A DNA stretch of 64,000 nt from Rhodoluna sp. (GCA_024641985.1 JAHEBZ010000003.1:248001-312000), one strand, 5' to 3'. Numbered from the stretch's first letter, positions 30,317 through 42,720 are shown. The notes: generated by a model not told the origin, from the sequence alone. Numbers and translations are program-made.

Positions 30317-33300
30317 TGCCAAAACGCTCAGACATCAAATCAGTTCTCGTAATCGGCTCAGGGCCAATCGTTATTGGCCAAGCCTGTGAGTTTGACTATT
30401 CAGGAACACAAGCCTGTCGCGTATTGCGAGACGAAGGCATTCGTGTAATTTTGGTCAATTCAAACCCGGCCACCATTATGACCGACCCTGATTTTGCTGA
30501 TGCAACCTACATTGAACCGATCACACCGCAGGTAATCGAGTCGATCATCATCAAAGAAAAGCCAGACGCGATTCTGCCAACACTAGGCGGCCAAACCGCT
30601 CTTAACGCAGCCATGCAGTTGCACGAGCTTGGCATCTTAGAAAAGCACAACGTTGAGCTGATTGGAGCCAAGGTTGACGCCATTAAAAAAGGTGAAGACC
30701 GAGAGCTGTTTAAGCAGTTGGTTTTGGGTCTTGGCAACGGCGCAGATGTTGCAAAGTCAGTCATTTGTGGCACTCTCGATGAATGCCTTGAGGCCGTGAA
30801 AGAGCTTGGCTATCCACTAATGGTGCAACCGTCTTTCACTATGGGCGGTTTGGGCTCTGGTTTCGCTTACGACGAGGAAGAACTGCGCCGCATCTGCGAT
30901 TCGGGCTTGCAGGCCAGCCCAGTTACACAGGTATTGCTTTCTGAATCAATTCTTGGTTGGAAAGAATATGAACTCGAACTGATGCGCGACACAAGCGATA
31001 ACTGTGTGGTGGTTTGTTCAATCGAGAACGTTGACCCCGTTGGTGTGCACACCGGTGACTCGATCACGGTTGCGCCGGCGCTGACGCTAACCGACCGTGA
31101 ATACCAAAACCTTCGCGACATCTCAATAGATATCATTCGCGCTGTAGGTGTTGACACGGGTGGCTGCAACATCCAGTTCGCGGTAGACCCAAGCAACGGT
31201 CGCGTTGTGGTAATCGAGATGAATCCACGAGTTAGCCGTTCATCGGCGCTGGCATCTAAGGCAACCGGTTTCCCGATTGCAAAAATAGCCGCCAAGCTTG
31301 CTATTGGCTACACTCTCGACGAAATTCCTAATGACATCACTCGCGTTACTCCGGCCAGCTTCGAGCCAACTCTCGACTACATCGTCGTCAAGGTTCCACG
31401 CTTCGCCTTCGAGAAGTTTCCGGCCGCAAATGCAACGTTGACCACAACCATGAAATCTGTTGGCGAGGCAATGGCAATTGGCCGCAATTATTCTCAGGCA
31501 CTTCAAAAGGCTCTTCGCAGCCTTGAGCGCAGGGGTTCTTCATTCCACTGGGATGGCCCGCTTGCAAATGCCGACGAATTGCTTGAAGCAATTAAGACTC
31601 CAACCGATGGTCGCATCGTTCTGCTTCAGCAGGCCCTTAGATCGGGTGCAACCCCCGCGCAAGTTTTCGAGTCTACAAAAATGGACCCTTGGTTCATCGA
31701 TCAAATCGTGCTCATAAATGAAGTCGCAGCAGACATTGAAGCGGCTCCAAGTTTGGATGCCTCGGTTATTCGCCATGCCAAAGATCATGGCTTTAGCGAT
31801 GCTCAAATTGCCGCGATTCGAGGGCTTGGCGAAAGCGAAGTTCGTGCAATGCGCCACGATCTTGGTTTACGCCCGGTCTTCAAGACCGTTGACACCTGCG
31901 CCGGGGAGTTCCCGGCTCTTACGCCTTATCACTACAGCACCTACGAAGAAGAAACCGAAGTGGTGCCATCTGACCGCAAAAAGGTGGTCATTCTGGGTTC
32001 CGGCCCAAACCGTATTGGTCAAGGTGTTGAGTTCGATTACAGCTGCGTGCACGCGTCTTTCGCCCTTTCAGATGCTGGCTACGAAACCATCATGATCAAC
32101 TGCAACCCTGAGACGGTTTCGACCGACTATGACACTTCAGATCGGCTTTACTTTGAGCCTTTGACCTTAGAGGATGTGCTCGAGGTCATCTATGCAGAAC
32201 AACAGAGCGGCGAACTGGTTGGCGTGGTTGTGCAGTTGGGTGGTCAAACCGCTCTTGGCTTAGCAAAGGGCCTCAAGGCTGCCGGAATTCCAATTCTCGG
32301 AACCTCACCGGAGGCCATTGACCTGGCCGAAGAGCGTGGATTGTTCTCGAAGATTCTTGACGACGGCGACCTGTTGGCGCCGCCGAATGGAACAGCTCTG
32401 AACCTTCAAGAGGCCGAGATTATCGCGAATAGAATTGGCTACCCGGTATTGGTTCGCCCTTCATTCGTTCTTGGTGGTCGCGGCATGGAAATCATTTATG
32501 ACCAAAACGGAGTTCGCGATTATTTTGATCGCATCAAGGATCAGGCAATCGTTGGTCCGAACCATCCGTTGCTTGTTGACCGATTCCTTGACAACGCAAT
32601 CGAGATCGACATCGATGCACTCTTTGATGGTGAAGATCTTTATGTTGGCGGCGTTATGGAGCACATCGAAGAAGCCGGTATTCACTCTGGCGACTCGAGC
32701 TGCACACTGCCGCCGGTGACCATGAGCGATTCTCAAATTGCACGGGTGCGCGAAGCCACGCTAAAGATTGCTCAGGGAGTTGGTGTTCGGGGGCTGCTGA
32801 ACGTTCAGTTCGCATTGGCCGCCGACGTCTTGTATGTTCTTGAGGCTAACCCTCGCGCATCTCGAACCGTGCCCTTTGTTTCGAAGGCACTTGGCATTAC
32901 TCTGGCCAAGGCTGCATCGCTGGTCATGGTTGGCAAAACCATCAAAGAACTAATCGAGCAGGGTCACCTGCCGGCTAACGATGGCACCTACATTCCTGCT
33001 GGTTCTCCGATTTCGGTCAAAGAGGCGGTTTTGCCGTTCAAGCGCTTTGCCACCAAGGATGGGCGCTTTGTCGACTCACTACTTGGCCCAGAGATGCGTT
33101 CAACCGGCGAAGTTATGGGCATCGACGTTGACTTCCCTCGAGCGTTTGCCAAGAGCCAATCTGCTGCTGGCAGCGCGTTGCCAACCTCAGGCAGCATCTT
33201 CATCTCGGTTGCCGATAGAGACAAGCCGCAGGTGGTTCTTCCGGTTCGTCGCTTAGAGCAACTTGGCTACAAAATTCTTGCGACTAGCGGAACTGCGGCA

Positions 33301-33621
33301 ATTCTTGCTCGTCACGGAATCGCGGCTCAAGTGGTTAGAAAGCACACCGATGACACTTCGGTGAGCGAGGGGCCAACCATCGTAGATCTAATCACAGCTG
33401 GCAAGGTGGATGTTGTAGTCAACACCCCATCGGGATCAAGCGCCCGCAAAGACGGCTATGAGATTCGTGCAGCAACGACCGCAGCAGACAAGGCGATCTT
33501 CACCACAATCGCCCAGCTGAGTGCGGCCATTGGTTCGTTCGAGGCAGTTATCGCTGGCCCATTCGATGTGAAGTCGCTTCAGGAACACTCTAGAGACAGG
33601 ACTGCAGCACTTGCCAATTAG
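30316..33621 (+). CDS. carB: Carbamoyl-phosphate synthase large subunit
   Basis: [26 protein letters not shown]; duplicated ATP-grasp domains; C-terminal MGS domain. Confidence 0.98.
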   Translation: MPKRSDIKSVLVIGSGPIVIGQACEFDYSGTQACRVLRDEGIRVILVNSNPATIMTDPDFADATYIEPITPQVIESIIIKEKPDAILPTLGGQTALNAAMQLHELGILEKHNVELIGAKVDAIKKGEDRELFKQLVLGLGNGADVAKSVICGTLDECLEAVKELGYPLMVQPSFTMGGLGSGFAYDEEELRRICDSGLQASPVTQVLLSESILGWKEYELELMRDTSDNCVVVCSIENVDPVGVHTGDSITVAPALTLTDREYQNLRDISIDIIRAVGVDTGGCNIQFAVDPSNGRVVVIEMNPRVSRSSALASKATGFPIAKIAAKLAIGYTLDEIPNDITRVTPASFEPTLDYIVVKVPRFAFEKFPAANATLTTTMKSVGEAMAIGRNYSQALQKALRSLERRGSSFHWDGPLANADELLEAIKTPTDGRIVLLQQALRSGATPAQVFESTKMDPWFIDQIVLINEVAADIEAAPSLDASVIRHAKDHGFSDAQIAAIRGLGESEVRAMRHDLGLRPVFKTVDTCAGEFPALTPYHYSTYEEETEVVPSDRKKVVILGSGPNRIGQGVEFDYSCVHASFALSDAGYETIMINCNPETVSTDYDTSDRLYFEPLTLEDVLEVIYAEQQSGELVGVVVQLGGQTALGLAKGLKAAGIPILGTSPEAIDLAEERGLFSKILDDGDLLAPPNGTALNLQEAEIIANRIGYPVLVRPSFVLGGRGMEIIYDQNGVRDYFDRIKDQAIVGPNHPLLVDRFLDNAIEIDIDALFDGEDLYVGGVMEHIEEAGIHSGDSSCTLPPVTMSDSQIARVREATLKIAQGVGVRGLLNVQFALAADVLYVLEANPRASRTVPFVSKALGITLAKAASLVMVGKTIKELIEQGHLPANDGTYIPAGSPISVKEAVLPFKRFATKDGRFVDSLLGPEMRSTGEVMGIDVDFPRAFAKSQSAAGSALPTSGSIFISVADRDKPQVVLPVRRLEQLGYKILATSGTAAILARHGIAAQVVRKHTDDTSVSEGPTIVDLITAGKVDVVVNTPSGSSARKDGYEIRAATTAADKAIFTTIAQLSAAIGSFEAVIAGPFDVKSLQEHSRDRTAALAN

Positions 33622-34471
33622 TTTTGGAGCGAAGCTCGAGAAGGCATTTGCCAATTATGGGCAGCTTTGCGTTGGCATTGACCCACACGCATCATTGCTT
33701 GAGGATTGGGGTTTGGCAGATAACCCCGCCGGACTAAGCGAATTCTCTATGCGAGTGCTCGATGCCGCAGTCGGGCGGGTTGGCATCATCAAGCCCCAGG
33801 TTTCGTTTTTCGAACGCTTCGGATCTGCCGGTTTTGCGGTGCTCGAAGACCTAGCCAGACGAGCCGCCGACACCGACCTCGTTGTGATTATGGATGCTAA
33901 ACGAGGCGACATCGGCACCACAATGGATGCGTATCACAAGGCATGGTTGGGCAAAAATGCACCCTTCGTTTGCGATGCGCTAACCGTGTCTCCATACCTT
34001 GGTTTTGATTCACTCAAGCCAATGATGAGCGAATGTCTAGAGGCTGGCAAGGGTGTGTTCGTGCTATCGGCAACTTCAAACCCCGAAGGAGCCGCATTGC
34101 AGAAGGCAACAATAAATTCTGAAACTATCGCCGCTTCAATCTGGCGTTCACTAGCCGAATTGAACGCAGTCACGGCCGGCCCGGGGGAGCACCTCGGCTC
34201 ATTCGGAGCTGTTTTGGGCGCAACCCTCAATCTCAACAGTTTTGGCTTACATTCCGTGCTCGATGGGCAGCCGGCGGCGGCTACTCCAATTCTCGCTCCG
34301 GGTTTTGGCGCACAAGGAGCCGAGCTAGCTGACTCTTGTCGCCTGTTTGGTTTGGCTTCTTCGCAGGTAATTCATTCTGTGTCACGCAGTGTCTTGCAGG
34401 CTGGCCCCAACTCGTTGGCAAAGGCAATTGATGTGTCGAAGGCCGAACTCGTTGCCGGATTGTCAAACTAG
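33611..34471 (+). CDS. pyrF: Orotidine 5'-phosphate decarboxylase
   Basis: [46 protein letters not shown]. Confidence 0.96.
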   Translation: MPISFGAKLEKAFANYGQLCVGIDPHASLLEDWGLADNPAGLSEFSMRVLDAAVGRVGIIKPQVSFFERFGSAGFAVLEDLARRAADTDLVVIMDAKRGDIGTTMDAYHKAWLGKNAPFVCDALTVSPYLGFDSLKPMMSECLEAGKGVFVLSATSNPEGAALQKATINSETIAASIWRSLAELNAVTAGPGEHLGSFGAVLGATLNLNSFGLHSVLDGQPAAATPILAPGFGAQGAELADSCRLFGLASSQVIHSVSRSVLQAGPNSLAKAIDVSKAELVAGLSN

Positions 34472-34480
34472 GCTGAAGCC

Positions 34481-35032
34481 ATGACCAATCAGCTGACTGT
34501 GATTGCGGGCCCTACAGCCGTTGGCAAGGGCACCGTCGTGCAACACATTTTGCAACACTACCCAGATGTGCACCTTTCTGTTTCGGCAACTACCCGAGCG
34601 CCCAGACCAGGTGAGGTCGACGGAGTCGATTACTATTTTTTGAAACCGGAACAATTCGACAAACTAATTGCTGACGGGCAAATGCTTGAATACGCGGTTG
34701 TGCACGGATCAAATAAATATGGAACTCCCAAGCAGCCGGTTGTGGACGCGCTTGATCGCGGATATTTGGTGTTGCTCGAGATCGACATCCAAGGCGCAAG
34801 GCAGGTTAAGGCCGCCATGCCCGAATCAAAACTCATATTTATTGCTCCGCCGAGTTGGGATGAATTAGTTCGAAGACTGCAAGGTCGAGCTACCGAAAAC
34901 CCCTCAGAACAAGCTCGACGACTTGAAAGCGCTCGGGTCGAGCTTGATGCGCAGACCGAATTCGACCACATCGTAATCAACGACCAGGTGGCCAGATGCG
35001 CCCAGGAAGTCGTAGACTTGATGCAGGCCTAA
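34481..35032 (+). CDS. gmk: Guanylate kinase
   Basis: VIAGPTAVGKGTVVQHI, SVSATTRAPRPGEVDGVDYYFL, LEIDIQGARQVK. Confidence 0.97.
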   Translation: MTNQLTVIAGPTAVGKGTVVQHILQHYPDVHLSVSATTRAPRPGEVDGVDYYFLKPEQFDKLIADGQMLEYAVVHGSNKYGTPKQPVVDALDRGYLVLLEIDIQGARQVKAAMPESKLIFIAPPSWDELVRRLQGRATENPSEQARRLESARVELDAQTEFDHIVINDQVARCAQEVVDLMQA

Positions 35033-35083
35033 ATATTGCCGGCCGCTCTTTTCTCAAACCAATAGACAACAGAAAGTTGAATC

Positions 35084-35338
35084 ATGTCTGAAAAATTAGA
35101 AGGTATCGTTTCACCAGCAATCGATAACCTCATGAAGACCGTTAACTCAAAGTACGAATTGGTTATCTTTGCGTCAAAGCGTGCTCGACAGATCAACGAA
35201 TACTACTCGGCGCTTCACGAAGGCAGCCTGTTCAACAACGTGGGCCCACTGGTAGACGCAACTGTTGACGAGAAGCCACTAACCATCGCGATGCACGAAA
35301 TCGACCAGCACAAGCTGGCCAAGCACGCCGCAGAGTAA
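35084..35338 (+). CDS. rpoZ: DNA-directed RNA polymerase omega subunit
   Basis: [35 protein letters not shown]; between gmk and coaBC. Confidence 0.96.
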   Translation: MSEKLEGIVSPAIDNLMKTVNSKYELVIFASKRARQINEYYSALHEGSLFNNVGPLVDATVDEKPLTIAMHEIDQHKLAKHAAE

Positions 35339-35353
35339 ATCCTCGCGCCTAAA

Positions 35354-36550
35354 ATGCACGTAATCGTTGGAATCACCGGCGGTATAGCTGCATACAAGGC
35401 GACTGCAATTATTCGCTTGCTCACCGAGGCAGGCCATTCGGTCAAAGTTATTCCAACTCAGAACGCCTTGAGGTTTATTGGCGCTACAACCCTCGAGGCT
35501 TTGTCGCACAACACTGTTGACCCCGATCTTTACACCGATGTCGAATCGGTAAAACATGTTGAACTTGGCAAAGCAGCAGATCTCGTAATCGTGGCACCAG
35601 CTTCGGCGGCTTTCTTGGCAAGATTCGCGGGCGGCTTAGCCGATGATCTGCTTGGTAACACTCTTCTTGTAACCGGGGCACCCGTCTTGGTTGCGCCGGC
35701 AATGCACACCGAAATGTGGCAGAACCCAGCAACCGTGCACAATGTCGAGGTTCTACGCGAGCGCGGTATTAAAGTGCTCGAACCCTCAACTGGTCGTCTT
35801 ACCGGTGAAGACACGGGCAAGGGTCGTTTGCCAGAACCGAACGAAATAGTGGAGGCCGCCCTTGGCCTGTTGAAACCCAAAGATCTTTTAGGCCAAAGGG
35901 TTTTGATTTCGGCTGGTGGAACCCAAGAGCCCATCGACCCGGTGCGCTTCATCGGAAATCGTTCTTCGGGCGCTCAGGGATTATCTTTGGCACGAGCCGC
36001 AAAAAATCGAGGCGCAATTGTCACCTTAATTGCGGCTAATTTAATCGATCTTCCAACTGATCTAGATTCTGTTATCCCGGTTCGTGACTCGAATGAACTC
36101 GCCGACTCTGTTCACGAGAATTTGGCCCAAAACGATGTGCTCATCATGGCGGCAGCGGTTGCCGATTATCGAGTAGAAACCGTATCGACTTCAAAGATTA
36201 AAAAAAGTGCATCAGGTGCCGGAATCGACCTGCACCTGATTCAGGTGCCTGACATTCTAAAATCGGCCTGCGCGCGAGTGAAATCAGAGCAATTAGAGAC
36301 TTTGGTGGTTGGCTTTGCCGCCGAAACCGCGGGGTCAGTTCAAGCACTAGAAGAACTAGGCCTAATCAAACTGGCAAACAAAGGTTGCGACTTGCTAGTT
36401 GCCAACGATGTAACCGGGGGAGCCATATTCGGAGCGCCCAAAAACAATGTCCTAGTGCTTGGCAAAAACGGCCAAAAATCCAAATCAGAAGGCACTAAAG
36501 AGCTGGTTGCCGAGCACATTCTCGACCGAGTGGTTCAACTTCTGAAGTAA
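35354..36550 (+). CDS. coaBC: Bifunctional phosphopantothenoylcysteine decarboxylase/phosphopantothenate-cysteine ligase
   Basis: VGITGGIAAYKA, APAMHTEMWQNPA, SAGGTQEPIDPVRFIGNRSSGAQG. Confidence 0.97.
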   Translation: MHVIVGITGGIAAYKATAIIRLLTEAGHSVKVIPTQNALRFIGATTLEALSHNTVDPDLYTDVESVKHVELGKAADLVIVAPASAAFLARFAGGLADDLLGNTLLVTGAPVLVAPAMHTEMWQNPATVHNVEVLRERGIKVLEPSTGRLTGEDTGKGRLPEPNEIVEAALGLLKPKDLLGQRVLISAGGTQEPIDPVRFIGNRSSGAQGLSLARAAKNRGAIVTLIAANLIDLPTDLDSVIPVRDSNELADSVHENLAQNDVLIMAAAVADYRVETVSTSKIKKSASGAGIDLHLIQVPDILKSACARVKSEQLETLVVGFAAETAGSVQALEELGLIKLANKGCDLLVANDVTGGAIFGAPKNNVLVLGKNGQKSKSEGTKELVAEHILDRVVQLLK

Positions 36551-36592
36551 CAAGAGTCGAATGTCGGCGCAAGCCGATATACTTGTGTGATT

Positions 36593-37786
36593 ATGAGCAA
36601 TCTGCGCCTTTTCACATCCGAATCCGTCACCGAGGGTCACCCAGATAAAATCTGCGACCAAATCTCCGACACAATTCTCGATGCCATGCTCGAACAAGAT
36701 TCAAACTCGCGCGTCGCCGTAGAAACAATGGTCACTACGGGTCTTGTGCACGTTGCTGGTGAGGTAACTACCTCTGGTTATGTTGAGATTCCGCGTTTGG
36801 TTCGCGAGAAAATCCGTGAAATTGGTTACACCAGCTCAGACATCGGCTTCGATGGCGATAGCTGTGGAGTTTCTATCTCAATCGGCCAACAATCACCCGA
36901 CATCGCCCAAGGCGTAGACACCGGTCACGAATCACGTGTTGGTGCTTCAGCCGACAGATTCGATTCACAAGGTGCCGGCGATCAGGGCATCATGTTTGGT
37001 TATGCAACCAACGAAACCCCAACCCTCATGCCAACCGCAATTAGTGTTGCTCACCGTTTGTCAGAGCGATTGGCTGCTGTTCGCAAAAATGGTCAGGTTT
37101 CTTTCTTGCGACCAGATGGCAAAACCCAGGTCACTGTTGGTTACGAAGGCACCGTGCCTAAAACCATCGAGGCTGTGGTGCTTTCAACCCAGCACAACCC
37201 GGGTGTTAGCCACGACCAAATAGTCGACGCAATGACATCAGAGGTTATTAACCCAATTCTTGAGGCAACCGGCCTCGATTTTTCAAACGTAAAGCTTTTT
37301 GTGAACCCAACCGGCAAGTTCGAAATTGGCGGGCCAATGGGCGATGCCGGCCTAACTGGTCGCAAAATAATTGTTGATACCTATGGTGGCGCAAGCCGTC
37401 ACGGTGGTGGTGCTTTTTCGGGCAAAGACCCATCAAAGGTTGACCGTTCGGCCGCTTATGCACTGCGTTGGGTTGCAAAAAACGTTGTTGCGGCGGGCTT
37501 AGCAGACCACGCCGAGGTTCAGGTTGCCTATGCCATTGGTGTTGCTAGGCCAGTTGGTTTATATGTTGAAACCTTTGGCACCGGCAAAGTGTCTGACGAT
37601 GCAATTGTGAAGGCAATCAATGCCGTTTTTGATCTTCGTCCTAAGGCAATCATCGAAGAACTAGATCTTCTGCGTCCTATTTATTCGAAGACCTCTAGCT
37701 ATGGTCACTTTGGTCGCGAGCTACCCGAGTTCACCTGGGAGTCAACCAACCGAGCAGAGGCACTTCGTTCTGCCGCGCATGGCTAG
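36593..37786 (+). CDS. metK: S-adenosylmethionine synthetase (ATG 36593 preferred over GTG 36587)
   Basis: [38 protein letters not shown]. Confidence 0.97.
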   Translation: MSNLRLFTSESVTEGHPDKICDQISDTILDAMLEQDSNSRVAVETMVTTGLVHVAGEVTTSGYVEIPRLVREKIREIGYTSSDIGFDGDSCGVSISIGQQSPDIAQGVDTGHESRVGASADRFDSQGAGDQGIMFGYATNETPTLMPTAISVAHRLSERLAAVRKNGQVSFLRPDGKTQVTVGYEGTVPKTIEAVVLSTQHNPGVSHDQIVDAMTSEVINPILEATGLDFSNVKLFVNPTGKFEIGGPMGDAGLTGRKIIVDTYGGASRHGGGAFSGKDPSKVDRSAAYALRWVAKNVVAAGLADHAEVQVAYAIGVARPVGLYVETFGTGKVSDDAIVKAINAVFDLRPKAIIEELDLLRPIYSKTSSYGHFGRELPEFTWESTNRAEALRSAAHG

Positions 37787-39659
37787 CCTTTTTGCCAAGG
37801 TGGTCATCGACTCACCTCTGCCGCAACTCGATCGAGCCTTCGAATATTCGGTTCCCGAAGCCTTGCAAACCGCAATCTCGGTAGGTTCTCGAGTGCGTGT
37901 GCCCTTTGGCCGCGCCGCCGGGCTCGTAGACGGTTTTGTGACCGAACTTGGTGACCAAAAAGATTACGCGGGAACCCTGGCTGAACTCGGTTCAGTTACC
38001 TCATCGTTGCCAGCACTGGCCCCCAACATTCACCGCCTCGCGCGGGCTATAGCCGATCGACAAGCCGCCTCTCTTAACGACGTAATTAAATTAGCCGTGC
38101 CTGCTCGTTCTGTAGCTGTTGAAAAACGCTGGCTTGAGGCGAACTCGCTAGATTCAATCAATCAACCTGAACAATCAAATCAACTGCAAACTTTCAAAAT
38201 TGCCCACTTGGCCGCCCCATTGGCCGAAAACAACATTCCAAGCTGGTGCAGCAATTTCATTCAACTCATCAGCGCACAGTTCGAAAATGGTTTTTCAACA
38301 ATAGTGTCGGTGCCAGATTTCAGAGATCTTGCCGTGTTAGCCAAAGCGCTTTCAGAAACCGCGTTTTGCGGCAGCGTTGTCGACTATTCGGCCAGCAGAA
38401 CTAACTCCAAACGCTATGCCTCGTTCTTGCAGTGTTTATCTCGCGGCCCAAAAATCGTCATCGGCAATCGCGCTGCTATTTACGCTCCGGTTCAAAATCT
38501 AGGTTTGATTTGCATCTGGGATGACGGCGACTCGAGTCATATAGAGCCCTCATCGCCCTATTCGCACACCCGAGAAGTTGCCCTGGTGCGCCAAAGTCTC
38601 GAAAACTGCTCAATTGTGTTTTCTTCACATTCAAGATCACTTGAAGTTCAAAGGCTCGTAGAAATCGGTTATCTCGAATCGCAAACCGATAATTTCAAGC
38701 CTCTAATTCGGGCAACAGAATCGGAAACCAGGGTCGATGGCAAAGCCTGGCAAGCAATTCGTGAGGCCTTAAAAACAGGTGCCGTGTTGGTTCAGGTGAG
38801 CTCTAAGGGTGTGTCAAAAAGCGCCTACTGCTCGAAATGCTCTGATCGAGCAAAGTGCTCTAGCTGCAACGGCCCTATCTGGATAGACAACAATCAACTT
38901 GCTAGATGCCGCTGGTGCTACAGCGCAAACATGAATTTCGCATGCGCCTCATGCGGCTCAAAAACCCTTCGAGCCGGACGCCCCGGAGCCACCCGCACCA
39001 TAACCGAGTTCGGCAAAGCATTTCCCTCAATCCAAATCATCGAATCCACCGGCGACCAACCAATCGAGTGGCTCAAGGCCGGCCCAAAACTAGTCGTTTC
39101 TACGCCAGGAGCTGAACCCAGGGTCGATGGCGGCTATGTTTCCATAATCTTGCTTGACTGCAATGACTTAATTTCGCGCGATTCGCTCAGAGCAACCGAA
39201 GAAGCCATTCGGGTTTGGTCTAATGCAGTGGCGCTCATGGCGCCGCAGGCAGAGGCCATGGCGGTTGGGCTTGCGGGGCCACTGGCAAAGAGTTTTGTCA
39301 ATTGGAGTCAGCAAGAAATCGCGTCTCGAGAATTGCAGCAGCGGCGCGAATTGCGCTTTCCGCCTGCGGTGCGCATGGCATCGCTATCTGGCGAACGCGA
39401 TCTGCTGCAAAAAGTGCTCGACGAAATTTCGGGGCGTCCAGGCGTCGAGATTTTAGGACCGATGCCATTGAGCGCACCAAGTCCAAGTTCAGATTGGAGG
39501 GCAATTTTGCGCTTCGAATACAGTCAAGGAGCTGCGTTGGCAGCTCTGCTTAAGGCCCAAGTCTTGCAGGCCACCGCCGGTGCCAAACGAGTTAGCGCCA
39601 AGTCTGGCCGATCTATGCGCCCAATCAAAATAAACATGGATGACACCGAAGTAATCTAG
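37779..39659 (+). CDS. priA: Primosomal protein N' (PriA-like), helicase motifs degenerate; start moved from 37701 to ATG 37779
   Basis: [22 protein letters not shown]-terminal domain; four CxxC zinc-binding pairs (CSKC, CSSC, CRWC, CASC); upstream of fmt. No recognisable Walker A. Confidence 0.9.
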   Translation: MASLFAKVVIDSPLPQLDRAFEYSVPEALQTAISVGSRVRVPFGRAAGLVDGFVTELGDQKDYAGTLAELGSVTSSLPALAPNIHRLARAIADRQAASLNDVIKLAVPARSVAVEKRWLEANSLDSINQPEQSNQLQTFKIAHLAAPLAENNIPSWCSNFIQLISAQFENGFSTIVSVPDFRDLAVLAKALSETAFCGSVVDYSASRTNSKRYASFLQCLSRGPKIVIGNRAAIYAPVQNLGLICIWDDGDSSHIEPSSPYSHTREVALVRQSLENCSIVFSSHSRSLEVQRLVEIGYLESQTDNFKPLIRATESETRVDGKAWQAIREALKTGAVLVQVSSKGVSKSAYCSKCSDRAKCSSCNGPIWIDNNQLARCRWCYSANMNFACASCGSKTLRAGRPGATRTITEFGKAFPSIQIIESTGDQPIEWLKAGPKLVVSTPGAEPRVDGGYVSIILLDCNDLISRDSLRATEEAIRVWSNAVALMAPQAEAMAVGLAGPLAKSFVNWSQQEIASRELQQRRELRFPPAVRMASLSGERDLLQKVLDEISGRPGVEILGPMPLSAPSPSSDWRAILRFEYSQGAALAALLKAQVLQATAGAKRVSAKSGRSMRPIKINMDDTEVI

Positions 39660-39677
39660 TACTTCGAGAGGTTGAAT

Positions 39678-40634
39678 TTGAGAATAGTTTTTGCTGGCAC
39701 ACCTGCCAACGCAGCCGCAACCCTTGAAGCCATGCACAAGGCCGGCCTCGAAGTTGTAGCCGTTCTCACTCGCCCAGATGCCCCAATTGGCCGAAAGCGA
39801 ATCCTTACCCCTTCTGCGGTCGCAACCAAGGCGCAAGAGCTGTCCATCCCTGTTATTAAAGCTTCGAATCTAGACCGCACGGCCCTAAATGCCATCGCCG
39901 CGCACGAACCAGATCTCGGGGTCATCGTGGCCTATGGGGCTCTTCTAAAAGCCGAAGCATTGGCTTTGCCTACGTATGGCTGGATCAACGTTCACTACAG
40001 TCTTCTTCCAGAATGGCGCGGCGCATCACCGGTGCAATCAAGCATATGGTCGGGCGCTAAAGAAACTGGGATCACCATTTTTCAACTGGACGAAGGCATG
40101 GATACTGGCCCAATTCACCTACAAATTCCTACTCTCATCGAACCCGGCGAAAACTCGGGAACACTGCTTCGGCGATTGACAAGCCTGGGCATCAGTGGGT
40201 TGCTCGAGTTGGTGCCGCGCATCGCGGCTGGCCTAGCGCAACCTGCACCGCAGGACCCACACCTTTTGGCCACACTGGCTACAGCCAAAAAAATATCTAG
40301 AGATCTCGCAAAAATTGACTGGGCAAAAACCAGCAGTCAAATCGAGCACCAAATTTTGGCAATGAACCCCGAGCCGATGGCCTGGACAAGCATCGGGGGA
40401 GTTGCCATCAGAATTTGCAATGCCAGAGCATTAGGGCCGACGGCGTTTGAACAACTTGCCGAAACCGATTCGATGATTGGCTCTGTAACCCTAAGCGACA
40501 AACGAGTCTTGGTTCACTGTGGACACAATTCGCTTCTTCAACTGCTCGAACTACAACCAGCAGGCAAAAACCCCATGAATGCAACCGATTGGTCTCGTGG
40601 CCTTACTGAAAGTGTGATTTTTGATGGCAATTAA
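39678..40634 (+). CDS. fmt: Methionyl-tRNA formyltransferase (TTG 39678 likely; TTG 39672 alternative)
   Basis: RIVFAGTPANAAATLEAM, INVHYSLLPEWRGASPVQSSI; SD GAGAGG 6 nt before TTG 39678. Confidence 0.95.
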   Translation: MRIVFAGTPANAAATLEAMHKAGLEVVAVLTRPDAPIGRKRILTPSAVATKAQELSIPVIKASNLDRTALNAIAAHEPDLGVIVAYGALLKAEALALPTYGWINVHYSLLPEWRGASPVQSSIWSGAKETGITIFQLDEGMDTGPIHLQIPTLIEPGENSGTLLRRLTSLGISGLLELVPRIAAGLAQPAPQDPHLLATLATAKKISRDLAKIDWAKTSSQIEHQILAMNPEPMAWTSIGGVAIRICNARALGPTAFEQLAETDSMIGSVTLSDKRVLVHCGHNSLLQLLELQPAGKNPMNATDWSRGLTESVIFDGN

Positions 40635-41997
40635 TAACACCAACGCTCGCGCCGTCGCGCTCGAACTTTTAATGGCTGTTGAATTCGACGATGCATACGC
40701 GAACCTGCTACTACCTAAATTGTTGGCTAGCTCAACTCTCGATTCTCGAGACACCGGCTTTTGCCAAGAGTTAGCCTTCGGAACCCTGCGTTGGCAACTA
40801 TTTTATGATCGCGTAATCGAGGAGTGTGCTGGCAGATACAGCGACGAAATTGATTTGGGAGCGCTAATAATTCTGCGCCTCGGTGCGCATCAGCTACTAG
40901 GCATGCGTGTGCCCGCGCACGCGGCACTTAGCGAAACCGTCGATTTAGCTAAGCGCAGGCTCAGCCGGGGTGCTATCGGTTTCATCAATGGGGTGCTTCG
41001 CCGCGTTTCAGAGCGAACTCGCGATGAATGGCTCAACATTGTTCTCGATGGCCTCGACAACCCGCATGAACGCCTCGCGGTTGAATTTTCACATCCAATT
41101 TGGGTGGTAAAGGCTCTAGAACAGGCGCTAACCATCGATGGACGTGCAGCAGAACTTAAGGATCTGCTCTGGGCCGACAACATTGCGCCTTTGGTTAATC
41201 TTGTGGCTCTGCCGGGCTTCGCCGACGAACGAGATTTCGAAGACCTCGAAGTTGGCCCCGCTAGCCCAATCGGAACCCAATTAGACGGGGGAGACCCCAA
41301 CCAACTTCGTGCTGTGCGCGAAGGGCGCGTGCGTGTTCAAGACCAGGGCTCACAGCTTGCAGCCTTGGCGCTGGTAGTGGCCAGCGACATAAAACCTGGC
41401 GAGCAATGGCTCGACATGTGTGCCGGGCCCGGCGGAAAAGCAGCCCTACTGGCCGCAGAGGCTCGGCTTGCCAAGGCAACTCTCACTTGCAACGAACTAG
41501 CACCGCATCGCGCCAAATTGGTTGAACAGGCGCTCACGCCAATCGACCCATCAGTCAAGATTTCCGTCGAGGACGGCAGAACTTTGGGTGCTAGTTTGCC
41601 CGAAAAGTTTGATCGCATTCTGCTTGACGCCCCCTGCACCGGGCTCGGAGCACTTCGCCGACGACCCGAAGCGCGCTGGCGCAAAAAACAAAGCGATGTT
41701 GCCGAGTTGAGTAAGTTGCAAGAAGAACTGTTAGCGAGTGCCTGGCTAGCTTTGAAACCGGGAGGCACCCTGGCCTATGTGACCTGTTCGCCCCACCAGG
41801 CCGAAACAAACACGATAGTAGCCTGGGCAGAGAAAAAACTGGGAAACCAACTAGAGATTCTTGACTCGAACGAAGTTTTGCATCGAGTTAACCCAAACCT
41901 GCAATTAAATTCCGGTCGCAAAACAACTCAGCTCTGGCCACATATTCACCACACCGACGCAATGTTTATTGCGCTGTTGCGCAAGCAAATAGGCTAA
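40621..41997 (+). CDS. rsmB: 16S rRNA (cytosine-5)-methyltransferase RsmB (NusB-like domain plus SAM methyltransferase)
   Basis: NusB-like N-terminus, LDMCAGPGGKAALLAA, DAPCTGLGALRRRPEARWR, AYVTCSPHQAE. Confidence 0.95.
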   Translation: MMAINNTNARAVALELLMAVEFDDAYANLLLPKLLASSTLDSRDTGFCQELAFGTLRWQLFYDRVIEECAGRYSDEIDLGALIILRLGAHQLLGMRVPAHAALSETVDLAKRRLSRGAIGFINGVLRRVSERTRDEWLNIVLDGLDNPHERLAVEFSHPIWVVKALEQALTIDGRAAELKDLLWADNIAPLVNLVALPGFADERDFEDLEVGPASPIGTQLDGGDPNQLRAVREGRVRVQDQGSQLAALALVVASDIKPGEQWLDMCAGPGGKAALLAAEARLAKATLTCNELAPHRAKLVEQALTPIDPSVKISVEDGRTLGASLPEKFDRILLDAPCTGLGALRRRPEARWRKKQSDVAELSKLQEELLASAWLALKPGGTLAYVTCSPHQAETNTIVAWAEKKLGNQLEILDSNEVLHRVNPNLQLNSGRKTTQLWPHIHHTDAMFIALLRKQIG

Positions 41998-42001
41998 AGC
42001 A

Positions 42002-42673
42002 ATGCCAGCCAGAATCAACCCAAGCATTTTGTCAGCCGACTTCGTTAATTTCGAACGCGATTTCGGCTCAATTGCTAACGCCGACTTGATTCACGTCGAC
42101 GTTATGGACAACAATTTCGTTCCCAATCTGACTTTCGGCTTGCCGATGGTTTCGCGCATGCAAGAAATCACACCAAGACCCCTCGATGTTCATCTGATGA
42201 TTTCTGGCGTTGACAAATGGGCAAGGGGCTACGCCGAAGCTGGCGTGTTTTCAGTAACCTTTCACGCCGAAGCAGCCGAAAACCCGGTTGGCATTGCCAG
42301 AGAACTTAGGTCTATCGGAGCACGCGCCGGCCTTGCACTTAAGCCCGGCACAGACCTTGAGCAATACCTCGACATTTTGCACGAGTTCGATCAACTTCTA
42401 ATCATGACGGTCGAACCAGGTTTCGGTGGTCAAGCGTTGATCGAACATACCCTTGGCAAAGTTAGTCAAGCCAAACGCAAAATCGATCAAGAAAAACTCG
42501 ACATCTGGTTGCAGGTTGATGGCGGCATTGATGAAACAAACATCGAGCGAGTAGCCAAACTGGGTGCCGACACATTCGTAGCCGGAAGCGCGGTGTTCAA
42601 GGCCATCGACCGAGCCGCACAGATCGAACACCTACGCAACTTGGCCAACGCGGCAATTTCGCATCGGCATTAG
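42002..42673 (+). CDS. rpe: Ribulose-phosphate 3-epimerase
   Basis: [47 protein letters not shown]. Confidence 0.97.
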   Translation: MPARINPSILSADFVNFERDFGSIANADLIHVDVMDNNFVPNLTFGLPMVSRMQEITPRPLDVHLMISGVDKWARGYAEAGVFSVTFHAEAAENPVGIARELRSIGARAGLALKPGTDLEQYLDILHEFDQLLIMTVEPGFGGQALIEHTLGKVSQAKRKIDQEKLDIWLQVDGGIDETNIERVAKLGADTFVAGSAVFKAIDRAAQIEHLRNLANAAISHRH

Positions 42674-42720
42674 TCGACAAACCGACCCTCGCTGCCAATT
42701 CAAACGGTAATCTTGAGGTT

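Noticed and set aside
37701-37778. 26-aa extension of the priA ORF into metK
   Set aside because: Non-homologous sequence; ATG 37779 gives the usual PriA N-terminus
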